Program-made: the position numbers and the translations under genes
The notes under the pieces: model-generated
Told to the model about the DNA's origin: nothing
The model's database searches: none
Seen by the model: the letters and a program-made list of their open reading frames with translations, nothing else
Assembly: GCA_027257055.1 (NCBI GenBank)
Contig: JAPVLO010000179.1
Location: 1,550,001-1,614,000, forward strand
Length of the DNA stretch: 64,000 bases
Direction of reading: 5' to 3'
Origin: Cephalopachus bancanus
Lineage: Eukaryota > Chordata > Mammalia > Primates > Tarsiidae
Shown here: positions 12,906 to 24,495 of the stretch, piece by piece
Position numbering within the stretch: position 1 is the stretch's first letter
How the letters are laid out: every line of letters starts with the position of its first letter

Positions 12906-13660
12906 ATAGAATCAAGAAAATTTGATCTTAACATGTTTCAGGTCAAAATCAGTTTGGTTTGCTTGAAAGCTAAGAATTGATCTTAATGGAATAATTATTC
13001 AAGTGGGAAAATAGATTCAACATTTTAATCAAAGAAAAACATGTTGGGTACTATATACAAATAACTTTTAGAGGTTGACTGTATCTTGAAGAAGAATTAT
13101 ATTCCTTTGGAGAAAAACCCAAGTTGTTTCTACACTTTTAAAATGAAATGTCAATGCTGAGTCTTCTGCATCTCTCAACCAAATCACATGGATCTGTTCT
13201 CACTCAGCAATTCAGCAGAACAGAATTCTGAAAACAATCCAAATTTGTACTTTGTCACTGCTATTCTTATTTTAATTACTGTTTAATAAGTATTCATTAA
13301 AAATATAAGCTAGAAAGTAGGCAAACAATGTATGAATATGCAAATTAATCAATAATTTTTAAATTAATTTAAAAAATATAATAATAATTTTGAACCTAGG
13401 ATGACATATTGTGAACTAACAGCATTTTTTAACTATTTAAAGAAGCTGCAGACTTAGCTCTTATTGTCCAACTAATAATATAGAATACTCTTGGATTTTA
13501 TATTCAAGGTATCCAATATACAGCACATGGGTTTATAAGGAATTTATATCTTTTTTATTATATGCTTATGGTTTTAAACTGGCAGCACAATAATAGTGCA
13601 CGCTCTGTATAATTTTAAAAATTCAGAATTCAAGGCATCATATACGCAAATAAATTTGTA
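12906..13660 (-). other. PTPRK: PTPRK intron 4, AT-rich unique segment
   Basis: Very AT-rich intron with runs such as TTAAATTAATTTAAAAAATA near 13360. No feature is supported beyond base composition. Confidence 0.5.
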
Positions 13661-16000
13661 TTTAATGTGGTATATGGCAATGTATAAAAAAGATTACATG
13701 CCATGCCTAAGTGGGATTTATCCTAGGAATGCTAGCTTATTTACTATTTAAAAATCAATCCATACAACACAACACGCCAATAAAATATAGGACAGAAAAC
13801 ACAATAATGTGATACACAAAAATTTACTAAAGCCGCAAATCCTTTCACAAAAAAAAAGCATTCAACAAACTATGAATAGGAAAGAACTTCCTTCCTGAAA
13901 ATAAGCATCTTCAAACAACTCACAGCCAGGCTGTGACTCATTCCTATAGTCCCAGAACTTTGGGAGGTGGAGGCTAGAGGACTGCCTGAGCCCAGAGGTT
14001 AGAGGCCAGCCTGGGCAACTTGGCAAGAACTTGTCTCTACAGTAAATAAAAATATTAGTTAGGCATGGTGGCACATGCCTGTAGTTCCAGCCAGCTATTT
14101 GGAAGGCTGAGACAGAAGGATAGCCTGAGCCCAGCAGGTCAAAACTACAGTAGCTGTGAGCATGCTGCTGTACTCTAGCCTGGGCAACAGAGTGAGACCC
14201 TGATTCAACAAACAAACCAACCAAAAAACTGAAAGAAAAAAAACTGAAAAAAAAAAAAAGATAAAAAACTGAAAGACTGAACGCTTTCCTCCTGAGATTA
14301 GGAACAAAACAAGCACTTCTGCTCTTTCCACTTCTATTTAATATTATACTGGGAGATCTAGCCATAACAAATAGACAAGAAAAATAATATAAGGCAACTA
14401 CGTTGGAAAAATAGGAATCTGGTTACTCTACTTAAAGACATGATCTTGTATATAGAACAAAAGACCCTAAGGCTCCACCAAAGAACCAATTAGAGCTAAT
14501 AAGCAAGTTTATAAAGGTGTCGGGATACAAGGTCAATATACAAAATTAATTGTATTTCTACAAGCTAGAGATGAGCTATCCAGAAGTACAACTGAGGAAA
14601 CAAGTCGATTTATAATAACATCAAAATTAAATACTTAGGAATAAATTTAACAAAAGAAGAACAAAACTTGTACTCTGAAAACTACAAACATTATTGAAGG
14701 AAATTTTAGAAGACTTCATTAACAGGAAAGACATCCCATGTTCACAGATCAAAAACCTTATATTGTTAAGATAACCCCCTCACCCAAAGCAATCTACAGA
14801 TTGAACACAATCCCTACCCTATCAATTCCCCAGTTGATCGTTTTGGCCTAAAATTGATAAGTGGATCCTTAAATTAATATAAAAATACAAAGATTCAGAA
14901 CAGCCCAAACCATAATGAGAAAAAAGAACTAATCTGGAGGATACACGGATCACAATTTAAAAATTTACTACAGAGTTACAGTCATCAAAACAGTATAACA
15001 GTCAGACAGATCAACTAATAGTATAGAGGGTTCAGAAATAAAGCTTTGTATTTATGGTTAATTGATTTTCAACAAGGGTATCAAGGTAATGTAGTGGGGA
15101 AAGAACAATTTGTCAACAAATGGTACTAGAATACCTGGACATCCATATGCAAAACATATGAAGTTAAAGAACTTTCTTATACCACATACAAATATTAACT
15201 CAAAGTAACTCATAGACCTATATGTAAGAACTGAAACTATAAAACTCGGGAGAAAACAGGAGCAAATCTTTGAGATACTGAATTAAGCAAAGCGTTCTTA
15301 GATACAACACCAAATGATATAAGTGGCACAAGTGACAAAAAAAATAGAAAACTGGATATTATCAAAATTTAAAACTTTTATACTGCAAAGGATGCCATAA
15401 AGAAAATAAAAAGACACCACACAGATTGGGGGAAATATTTTAAAATCTTATGTTTAATAAGGAATTTTTATCTAGACATATAAAAAAAACTCTTATAACT
15501 GAATATGAAAAAGATACATAATTAAAAGTAAGGAAAAGGTCTGAACAGACATTTCTCCCAAAAAGATATACAAATCACCAATAAGTACATGGAAAGATGC
15601 TCAACATTGTAAGCCACTAACTAGGTAATCTAAACTATGAAGAGGTTATCACTTTATACCCACTAGGATGGCCATGGTTAAAAAAAAAAAAAAAAAAGTA
15701 AATACTGACAAGAATATGATACTCTTCTGTGGAATGTGAAATGGTGCAGCCAATTTGAAAAACAATTTCAGTTACTCAAAAGACAGAGTTACAACATGAC
15801 CTAGCAAGTTCACTTCTAAATATATATCCAAGAGAATTAAATCCAAGAAAATTGAAAACAAATGTCTACTCAAAAACTCATATATAAATGTTTATAGCAG
15901 CATTCACAAAAGTCACAAGGTGAAAACAACCTGAATGTCTACCAATTGATGATTAAATAAACCATGATAATTTCATAAAATAGAATATTAGTCAATTTTT
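13661..16000 (+). mobile_element. Ancient L1, 5' piece (host of the L1 nest)
   Basis: Degraded ORF2 sequence is followable from a 'GGGATTTATCCTAGGAATGC' segment near 13710 to the C-terminal block near 15990 (TGAATGTCTACCAATTGATG at 15932). It is broken by an Alu at about 13922-14230. It stops at the target-site duplication of L1 A and resumes at 28754, so the two pieces are one element split by a 12.7-kb insertion. Confidence 0.85.
13922..14230 (+). mobile_element. Diverged Alu SINE inside the ancient L1
   Basis: The Alu order is clear (ACTTTGGGAGG, GCCTGGGCAACTTGG, GGCACATGCCTGTAGTTCCAG, GGGCAACAGAGTGAGACC) with many substitutions, followed by an impure A tail to about 14265. The 167-residue open frame on the opposite strand (13862-14365) is only the reverse reading of this Alu. 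Confidence 0.85.
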
Positions 16001-16013
16001 AAAAAGCATGATG
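16001..16013. repeat. Target-site duplication of L1 A, left copy
   Basis: AAAAAGCATGATG here is repeated exactly at 28741-28753. The pair marks the outer boundaries of L1 A with L1 B inside it. Confidence 0.93.
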
Positions 16014-17378
16014 AACTTCCGGCAAGATGGCGACGGGGTAACCTGGTCTATGAAACCCTCTGCAAAGGAGAACGCAGAGGTCTTTGGTTCTCTCCCCGGG
16101 GGTCTATGGACCCCAATGTCGACAGCCTGCTCTTCATACGGAGCTCGGCCGTCGCCACCGCTGGGGCACCGCTGCGGTCTTGACAGCCACTGCATCCGCA
16201 GAAACAGCAGCGCAGCCTCTGTGGCAGCCATAGCACATCGTGCCACCCGTGCCTGAGGCGATTCACAACTTCAGTCCTTGAAGCCCCTGCAGGCAAGATC
16301 TGCTGGGATTGCTGCCACCTCAGCTGCCACTGTGATGTCCTGCCGGCTGTGGGTCTCCTCCCGTGTGCCCTGTGGCAGGCTACCATCCCTGGCCTCTGCC
16401 AGATTCTCTTTCCGGCTCGATCCACTCTGGGGTGAGCAGCTGAGATAGCACCACCTGCTAGCAATTCACAGTAACAACAACGAAACGGGAAAAACAAGCT
16501 TGAAAAACAGACACAGGCCAGATTTGAGTGGTGAATGGAGGGTGATCTGAACTGTCCTTCACCGCAGGCCAGGGGCAACTGACCCTAACTGCAAACTAAT
16601 TGACCAACTTGAAAAGACAGCTAGAAATCTGAGCTGAAAGGACATTGGACTTAAATGAAAAGTCTCAGAGTGTGATTGATTGGTACTGTTAGTTTAATGA
16701 CTTAATTCTATTCCTACTGTTTTGCTCCTTTTTTTTTTTCTCCTCCTTTTCCTCTCTTTTCTCCTCTCTGTAAATGATATCTTTGTATACAGGAACAGCA
16801 CATCAATAAGGTGGTTGGTTAGCTTGTATGTTAGCATCATTGTATGTTTTTTTTTTTTTTTTTATGGGAGTTGGTTAGTTTGTAGCCGTGGTCTATTGCT
16901 TTTATCTGTTTCAGTTTAGGTCTCTCTCTCTCTCCATTTGTTGGTACACTCATCTGTTTCCCCCCTTACTCCTCTCTCTCTCCACCCCCTTCTTCCTGCC
17001 ACTGTCTGCTCCATTCTCTTCCCTCTACTAACCTCATTTTATTTCAGGGAGTAAACCTACACCCCCACTGCATGGACAGATTTCAAGGCAGTGGGAAGTG
17101 GGTTTCAGATTATCCATACACCTGTCAGCAAATACCAGGACCTGGAGATAGATTTTGAATCACAGCTCCCCCCTACAGTAAATCTCAAAACTTCAAAAAG
17201 GACCACCCCCAACCTACAGTGCAACTCCAGAATTGAACAAAGTAAGAGGGCATACATGAAGAAAAGGAGATTGAACAAACAGAAGTAAAAGCAATCCCTC
17301 TACCACTGAACAACAGAATTAAAGAAGACGGTGACGTGGAGGGAAGAAAAAAGTTGAGAGGGGGAAAAAACCGCACAA
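16014..17378 (+). promoter_or_regulatory. L1 A 5' UTR / internal promoter
   Basis: The first 450 bases are GC- and CpG-rich. AAGATGGCG at about 16024-16032 fits the YY1 site that positions L1 transcription starts. After about 16700 the UTR turns pyrimidine-rich (T and CT tracts to about 17030), then purine-rich before ORF1. From AAGATCTGCTGGGATTGCTG (about 16294) it matches the 5' UTR of L1 B; the first 280 bases do not. Promoter activity is inferred from position and family knowledge. Confidence 0.7.
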
Positions 17379-18354
17379 ATGAAGAAAAACCAAAAGAAGA
17401 ATATAGGTCTCACACAGACCCCTGGGAGATCAGACAATGAGAAAACAGATTCCGGAACACAAACAATGAAGAGCTCCCAGAATGACTGGTCACATGCAAC
17501 AAACCCAGACATCAAGACATTAATAGAGAGAATTTAAAAAATTGAGGAGAGACAAGAGGAAAATAGGAAGGAGCTGATGTCAGAAATAACAGCAGTAATG
17601 AATATTGTGATGGAAATAAATAACAAACTAATAAGCATGGAAAGCAGAATTAGCCAAGCAGAAGAAAGAATCTCAGAGCTCGAAGACCAAAACAAAGAAC
17701 TCACCCAAACTGTCAAAAGCATAGAAAAGAAGCTCAAAAAGACAGAACAAAACCTTCAAGAGAAGTATGATCACTTCAAGAGACAGAAACTAAGAGTAAT
17801 TGTCCTTTCTGAGGCAGAGAGAGAAATAGAGGTCACATTGGAACAAACATTTCATGAAATCATTCAAGAAAACTTACCTCATCTCATCAAGGATGAAGAA
17901 ATTCAAACACAAGAGATTCAGAGAACCCTGCAAGACAACAAGTGAGAAGACCAACTCCCAGACATATAATAATTCGCCTAAACAAAGCAGTTATAAAAGA
18001 AAAAATCCTAAAGGCTGCAAGAGGAAAAGGTAATACTGCATACCAGGGAAACCAATTAGAATAGCAGCAGATTTATCTACAGAAACCCTCCAGTCTAGGA
18101 GAGCTTAGAGCCCTATCTTCAAAGTTCCAAAAGATAAATAGTTTCAACCGAGAATAACCTACCCAGTCAAACTAAGCTTCATCAGTGAGGGACAATTGAA
18201 ATCTTTCCCAGATGTCCAATTCCTAAGAACCTACGCTGCCACAAGACCACCTCTACAAGAAACACTTAAGAAAGTAATGAACACAGAAGAAAAGGAAAAA
18301 AGAACAACAACGTTCTTCACAAGAGTACAGGCAAAAGATTAAAAATACACATGA
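17379..18354 (+). pseudogene. L1 A ORF1 (RNA-binding chaperone), broken
   Basis: The reading starts MKKNQKKNIGLTQTPG. Codon 53 (17535-17537) is TAA. An open stretch then runs from Met67 (17577): a heptad-like coiled coil with ISMESRISQAEERISELEDQ, then the RRM start. In the coiled-coil exit, FKRQKLR stands where FKRPNLR is seen in B and C. A one-base deletion in a C run near 17929 shifts the frame and brings a stop at 17943. In intact L1 this protein trimerises and binds L1 RNA. The 3' limit is set by comparison with L1 B. Confidence 0.85.
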
Positions 18355-18420
18355 TCCAACTCTAAAACCAAAAGAAAGACAACACACAAACAGGAAGAAA
18401 AACAACTCTGTAAGAACATT

Positions 18421-21400
18421 ATGATAGGGATCAACTCTCACATTTCAATAATTAGTTTGAATGTGAACGGACTAAATGCACCACGGAAAAGACATAGAAT
18501 GGAAAAATGGATAAAATATCACCAGGCAACAATCTATTGCCTTCAAGAGACTCACCTCACTAGAAAGGGCACCCACAGACTCAGAGTAAGAGGATGGGAA
18601 ACAAATTTTCAGGTGAATGGAACACAAAATAAGGAGGAGTCGTGATCTTAATCTCAGAAAAAATACCCTTTAAGCTATCAAAAATTAAAAAAGATACAGA
18701 AGGCCACTACAGAATGATAAAAGGTTCAATCTATAACAAGAAATATCCATACTAAACATACATGCACTGAACATAGAAGCACCAACTTTCATAAAGCAAC
18801 TCCTAGGTAAACTAAAAAAAGATATCAACTCCAATACCATCATAGCTGGGAACTTTAATACCCCACTCACAACCCTGGACAGATCATCAGGACAAAAAAC
18901 CAACAATGAGATCCGAAACCTCAATGTGACTCTTGATCAAATGGACTTAATTGATACTTACAGAACCCTCAATCCAAAGACTACAGAACACATATTCTAC
19001 TCATCACCACATGGAGCATACTCTAAGATTGACCACATACTTGGCCATAAATAAAGCATAAGAAAATTTAAGAGGACTGAAATTTTACCATGCACCTTCT
19101 TGGACCAAAGTATAATAAAAATAATCATTAACATCAACAAGGTCCCCCTAAAACACACAAAAACATGGACACTAAACAGCATGATGCTAAACAACTCCTG
19201 GGTCAATGATGAAATCAAAACAGAGATTAAAAGATACCTGGAAACAAATGAAAATGAAGAAACATCTTACCAAAATCTCTGGGACGCCATGAAAGCTGTA
19301 ATAAGAGGGGAATTTATATCCCTACAAATGCACATGAAGAAAATGGAAGGATCACAAATTAACAGCCTAACAAGCCACCTAAAAAAGCTGGAAAAGCAAG
19401 AACACAAAAACCCTAATTTCAGCAAAGAATCCAGATCACCAAAATAAAAGCCCAAATCCAGGACATAGAAGACAAAAAGATAATACAAAAAAATCAATGA
19501 AACAAAAAGTTGGTTCTTCGAAAGGATAAACAAGATTGATGGTCCCCTAGATAGACTGACCAAGAAAAAGAGAGAAAAAGCCCAAATAAACACAATCAGA
19601 AACACAAAAGATGAAGTCACATCTTATCCTGAAGAAATACAAAAGATCATTAGAGACTACCATGTATACTTGTATGGAAACAAACTTGAAAACCTTTCGG
19701 AAATGGAGGACTTTCTGTCATCACACAGCCTGCCTAGGTTGAAACAAGAAGAAATTGAGACCCTAAATAGACCAATAACAATAAAGGATATTGACTATGT
19801 AATAATAAAACTACCTACCAAAAAAAAAAAAAAAAAACCCTTGGACCAGATGGCTTTCCAGCAGAATTCTACAAGACATTTAAGGAGGAGCTTATACCAA
19901 TCCTACCGAAGATATTCCAGGCGATTGAGAAAGACGGAACTCTCCCCAAATCATTTTACGAAGCTAACATCACATTGATACCCAAGCCAGGTAAAGACGC
20001 AACAAAGAAAGAGAACTACAGGCCAATATCTTTGATGAACATAGATGCTAAAATTCTCAACAAGTTCCTAGTGAACCAGAGTCAACAACACATCTCAAAA
20101 ATCATCCATCATGACCAAGTGGGCTTCATCCCTGGGATGCAAGTCTGGTTCAACATTCGTAAAATCATAAATGTAATTAAATACATCAACAGATGTCAAA
20201 ACAAAAACCACACGATTATATCACTAGATGCAGAAAAAGCTTTTGGTAAAATCCAGCACCCCTTCTTGATAAAAACCCTCGAACAGCTAGGCATATGGGG
20301 AACATACCTCAAAATAGTAAAAGCCATCTACAAGAAACCCACAGACAGCATACTCCTAAATGGACAAAAACTGGAACCATTTCCCCTGAAAACTGGAACA
20401 AGACAAGGATGCCCACTCTCACCCCTCCTGTTCAATATAGTATTAGAAGTCCTGGCTAGAGCAATCAGAGAAGAGAAGGCAATCAGGGGTATTCAAACAG
20501 GAAAAGAGGAAGTCACGCTATCTCTCTTTGCAGATGACATGATCATGTACCTTGAAAACCCAAGAGAATCTGTCAAAAACCTTACACTGATAAAGGACTT
20601 TGGCAAAGTCTCAGGATATAAAATAAATGTGCAAAAGACAATCGCATTTCTTTACATCAATAATAAACAAACAGAAACCCAAATAGAAACCACAATTCCA
20701 TTCACAAAGGTCACCAAAAAAATGAAATACCTTGGTATCTTCCTAACCAGAAACGTTAAAGACCTTTGCAATGAAAACTACAAAACACTGCTCAAAGAAA
20801 TCAAAGATGACACAAACAAGTGGAAAAATATCCCATGCTCATGGATTGGAAGAATCACCATCGTGAAGATGGCCATCTTACCTAAGACAATCTACAGATT
20901 TAATGCAATACCCATCAAATTACCAGCAACATACTTCTCAGATCTAGATAAAACAACAGAGGAATTCGTATGGAAACACAAGCAACAAAGAATAGCCAGA
21001 ACAATCCTCAGTTAAAAAAACAAAGCAGGTGGAATCACATTACTAGACTTCAAACTTTACTATAAAGCTACAATCATCAAAACAGCTTGGTATTGGTACA
21101 GGAACAGGCATATAGACCAATGGAACAGAATTGAGATTTCAGAAGCAAAACCTCAATTTCTCAACCAATTCATCTTCAACAAAGCCTCCTCCACCTACCA
21201 CTTGGGAGAGAAGAACCTATTCAGTAAATGGTGCTGGGAAAACTGGCCGACCACATGCAGAAGATTGAAACAGGACCCCTATCTATCCCCATACACAAAA
21301 ATTAACTCTAAATGGATCAGAGACCTAAATGTAAAACCTCAAACCACAGGAACCTTAGAAAATGAAGGATATACCCTCATGGAAATTGGAACTGGCATTC

Positions 21401-22242
21401 AATTCCCGAACAAAACCCGAAACCCACAGGCCATAAAAGATAAGATAGACAAGTGGGACCTCATTAAATTGACAAGCTTCTGCAAAGACAAAGAAACCAT
21501 CAAGAGAGCAAGTAGACAGCCTACAGACTGGGAAAAAGTATTTGCCAACTCCAGGTCTGACAAAGGCTTAACATCTTGGATCTACAATGAACTCAAACCT
21601 GCTGAAAAGAAAAAAAACAAACAACCCCATTATAAAATGGGCAAAAGATATGAACAGACACTTCTCAAAGGACGACATCTGAGCAGCCAACAGACACATG
21701 AAAAAATGTTCAACCTCACTAATCATCAAGGAGATGCAAATCAAAACCACACTGAGATACCACCTAACTCCAGTCAGAATGGCAATTATCAACAACTCAA
21801 AAAATAACAGTTGCTGGAGAGGGTGTTGCAAAAAGGGAACACTTCTGCACTGTTGGTGGGAGTGCAAACTAGTACAACCTCTGTGGAAAACAGTATAGCG
21901 ATTCCTAAAAGCTCTAAATATTGACCTCCCATATGATCCCGCAATTCCCCCACTGAGGATATACCCTGAAGAATTCAAATCACTCTAAAGAAAAGATACC
22001 TGCACACGTATGTTTATCGCAGCATTGTTCACAATAGCAAGAACCTGGAAGCAACCATGCTGTCCATCAAAAGAGGACTGGATTAAAAAATGTGGTTCAT
22101 ATGCATGATGGAATACTACGCAGCCATAAAAAAGAACAAAATCATGAATTTTGCAGCAACCCGGATAGAACTGGAGTCTATAATACTGAGTGATCTCTAA
22201 CAGAAACAAAGATCTGGGTATCATATATTCTCGCTCATATAG
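18421..22242 (+). pseudogene. L1 A ORF2 (endonuclease/reverse transcriptase), broken
   Basis: The start reads MIGINSHISIISLNVNGLN, keeping the Asn14 and QETH Glu43 equivalents of the AP-like endonuclease. Several frameshifts split the rest; the largest open piece (19975-21015) covers the reverse transcriptase with [14 protein letters not shown] and [12 protein letters not shown]. An A run near 19820-19837 has expanded and breaks the frame just before the RT core. The C-terminal zinc-knuckle-like block with [13 protein letters not shown] is near 21850. The final stop is TAG at 22240-22242. It is not functional as it stands. Confidence 0.9.
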
Positions 22243-22270
22243 TGGACCTGGACGTCCAATGTAATACTAC

Positions 22271-22282
22271 AAGAAAATGACT
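22271..22282. repeat. Target-site duplication of L1 B, left copy
   Basis: AAGAAAATGACT here is repeated at 28557-28568, directly after the A tail of L1 B. The sequence is part of the L1 A 3' UTR, as shown by the matching segments in L1 B (28340s) and L1 C (40840s). Confidence 0.92.
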
Positions 22283-23458
22283 TCCCGCCGCCCGGCGCTC
22301 CCGCCGCCCCTCCCGCCGGCCTCTGGGTCGGGTAGCTCATCACAACCCGGCCCGAGGAGATCCACACCAAACTGCTTCAAGGAAGATCTGCTGGGATTGC
22401 TGCCACATCTCCTGTGTCTGAGATCGTCCTGGCCGCCTGCGTGGGGCTTCTGTTGCCTGCTCGGAGGCAGGCAGCCATCTTGTTGCTGTCCGGCCCCACC
22501 CCCTCTGGGACGAGCAGATGAGATAGCACCACCTGCTGACGATTCAAGGTAACAACACCGAAACGGGAGAAATAAGCTTGATAAAGACATAGACCAAACT
22601 GCTGAAGGAAAGTTGAACTGAACTGTCCTTCACAGCAGATCAGGGGCAATTGACTCTAATTGCAAGCTAATTTACCAGCTTGAAAAGAAAACTAGAAATC
22701 ACACCTGAAAGGACATTGGACTTAAACGAAAGGTCTCAGAGTGTGCTTCATTGATTCTATTAGTTTAATGACTTAATTCTATTCCTACTATATTGTTCCC
22801 CTTTTTTTTCTCTTTTCCTTTTCCTTTTCTTCTCTTTTCTTCTGTCTGTAAACCATGTCTTTGTATAGAGGAACAGCACACCAATAAGATGGTTGGATAG
22901 CTGGTATGTTAGCATCACTATGTTTTATTTTTGTTTGTATGAGAGTTGGTTCGACTGTAGCTGTGGTCCATCGTTTTTATCTGTTTGAGTATAGGTCTCT
23001 CTCTCTATTTGTTGGCACACTCGTTAGTTTCCTCCCTTACTCCTCTATCTCTCCACTCCCCTCTTCAACCCACTATCTGCTCCATTCTCTCCCCTCTGCT
23101 AACCACATTTTATTTCAGGGAGTAAACCTACAGCCCCACTGCACGGACAGATTCCAGGGTAGTGGGAAGTGGGTTCCACATTATCCACACGCCTGTCAGC
23201 GAATACCAGGACCTGCAGACAGACTTTGAATCACAGCTCTCCCCTTAAATACATCTCAAAACTTCAAAAAGGACCACCTCCAACCTACAGTGCAACTTCA
23301 GAATTGAACAAAGTAAGAGGACACACATAAAGAATGGGAGATTGAACAAACAGAAGTAAAACCAATCCCTTTATTCAGGGGTAACCCTGAATAACAAAAT
23401 TAAAGAAGACGGTGACATGGAGGGAAGGAAGAAGTAGGGAGGTGGAAAAACCGCACAA
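22283..23458 (+). promoter_or_regulatory. L1 B 5' UTR / internal promoter
   Basis: The first 100 bases are extremely CpG-rich and unrelated to the start of L1 A; no AAGATGGCG site is seen at the very beginning. From AAGATCTGCTGGGATTGCTG (about 22383) it is collinear with the L1 A 5' UTR, including the pyrimidine block before ORF1. It is about 190 bases shorter than that of A. The start may be a real variant 5' end or a slightly truncated insertion. Confidence 0.65.
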
Positions 23459-24435
23459 ATGAAGAAAAACCAAAAGAAGAATATAGGTCTTACACAGACC
23501 CCTGGGAGATCAGACAATGAGAAAACAGATTCTGGAACACAGACAATGAAGAGTCCCCAGAATGACTGGCTACATGCAACAAACCCAGACATCAAGACAT
23601 TAATGGAGAGAATTTAAAAAATTGAGGAGAGACAAGAGGAAAATAGGAAGGAGCTGTTGTCAGAAATGACAGCAGTAAAGAATACTGTGATGGAAATGAA
23701 CAACAGACTAATAAGCATGGAAAGCAGAATCAGCCAAGCAGAAGAAAGAATCTCAGAGCTCGAAGACCAAAACACAGAACTAACCCAAACTGTCAAAAGC
23801 ACGGAAAAGAAGCTCAAAAAGACAGAACAAAACCTGCAAGAGATGAATGATAACTTCAAGAGACCAAACCTAAGAATAATTGGGCTTCCTGAGGCAGAGA
23901 GAGAAACAGAAGCCACACTGGAACAAACATTTCATGAAATCATTCAAGAAAACTTCCCTCATCTCAGCAAAGATGAAAAAATTCAAACACAAGAGATTCA
24001 GAGAACCCCTGCAAGACAACAAACGAGAAGACCAACTCCCAGACACATAATAATTTGCCTAAACAAAGTAGTATGAAAGGAAAAATCCTAAAGGGAGCAA
24101 GAGAAAAAGGCCAGACTACCTACCAGGGAAAACCAATTTGAATAGCAGCAGATTTATCCACAGAAACCCTTCAGGCCAGGAGAGCCTGGAGCCCTATCTT
24201 CAAAGTACTAAAAGAGAAACAATTTCAACCAAGAATAACCTACCCAGCTAAACTAAGCTTCATTAGCGAGGGAGAATTAAAATCTTTTCTAGACATCCAA
24301 TCCCTAAGAACCTACGCTGCGAACAGACCACCGCTACAAGAAACACTTAAGAAAGTAGTGAACACAGAAGAAAAAGAAAAAAGAACATCAGCATTCTTCA
24401 CAAGAGTACAGGCAAAAGATTTAAAACACACCTGA
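23459..24435 (+). pseudogene. L1 B ORF1, broken
   Basis: About 325 codons are recognisable, ending TGA 60 bases before ORF2. Codon 53 (23615-23617) is TAA, the same position as in L1 A. The open stretch 23657-24076 carries the coiled coil, then FKRPNLRIIGLPEAERE and QEIQRTPARQQTRRPTPRHI of the RRM. A second stop lies at 24074-24076, with a one-base deletion just after it. The remaining C-terminal domain reads on to ...KKVVNTEEKEK. Confidence 0.87.
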
Positions 24436-24495
24436 ACCAACTCCAAAACCCAAAGAAAGACAACAAATAAACAGGAACAACTCTGTAAGAACCCT

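Noticed and set aside
13862..14365. A 167-codon minus-strand open frame
   Set aside because: It is the reverse reading of a diverged Alu and its A tail (FFFFSFFSFSF run), not a gene.
16008..16578. Overlapping long frames on both strands (82, 84 and 176 codons)
   Set aside because: They are in the CpG-rich L1 A 5' UTR. Frames open on both strands reflect base composition.
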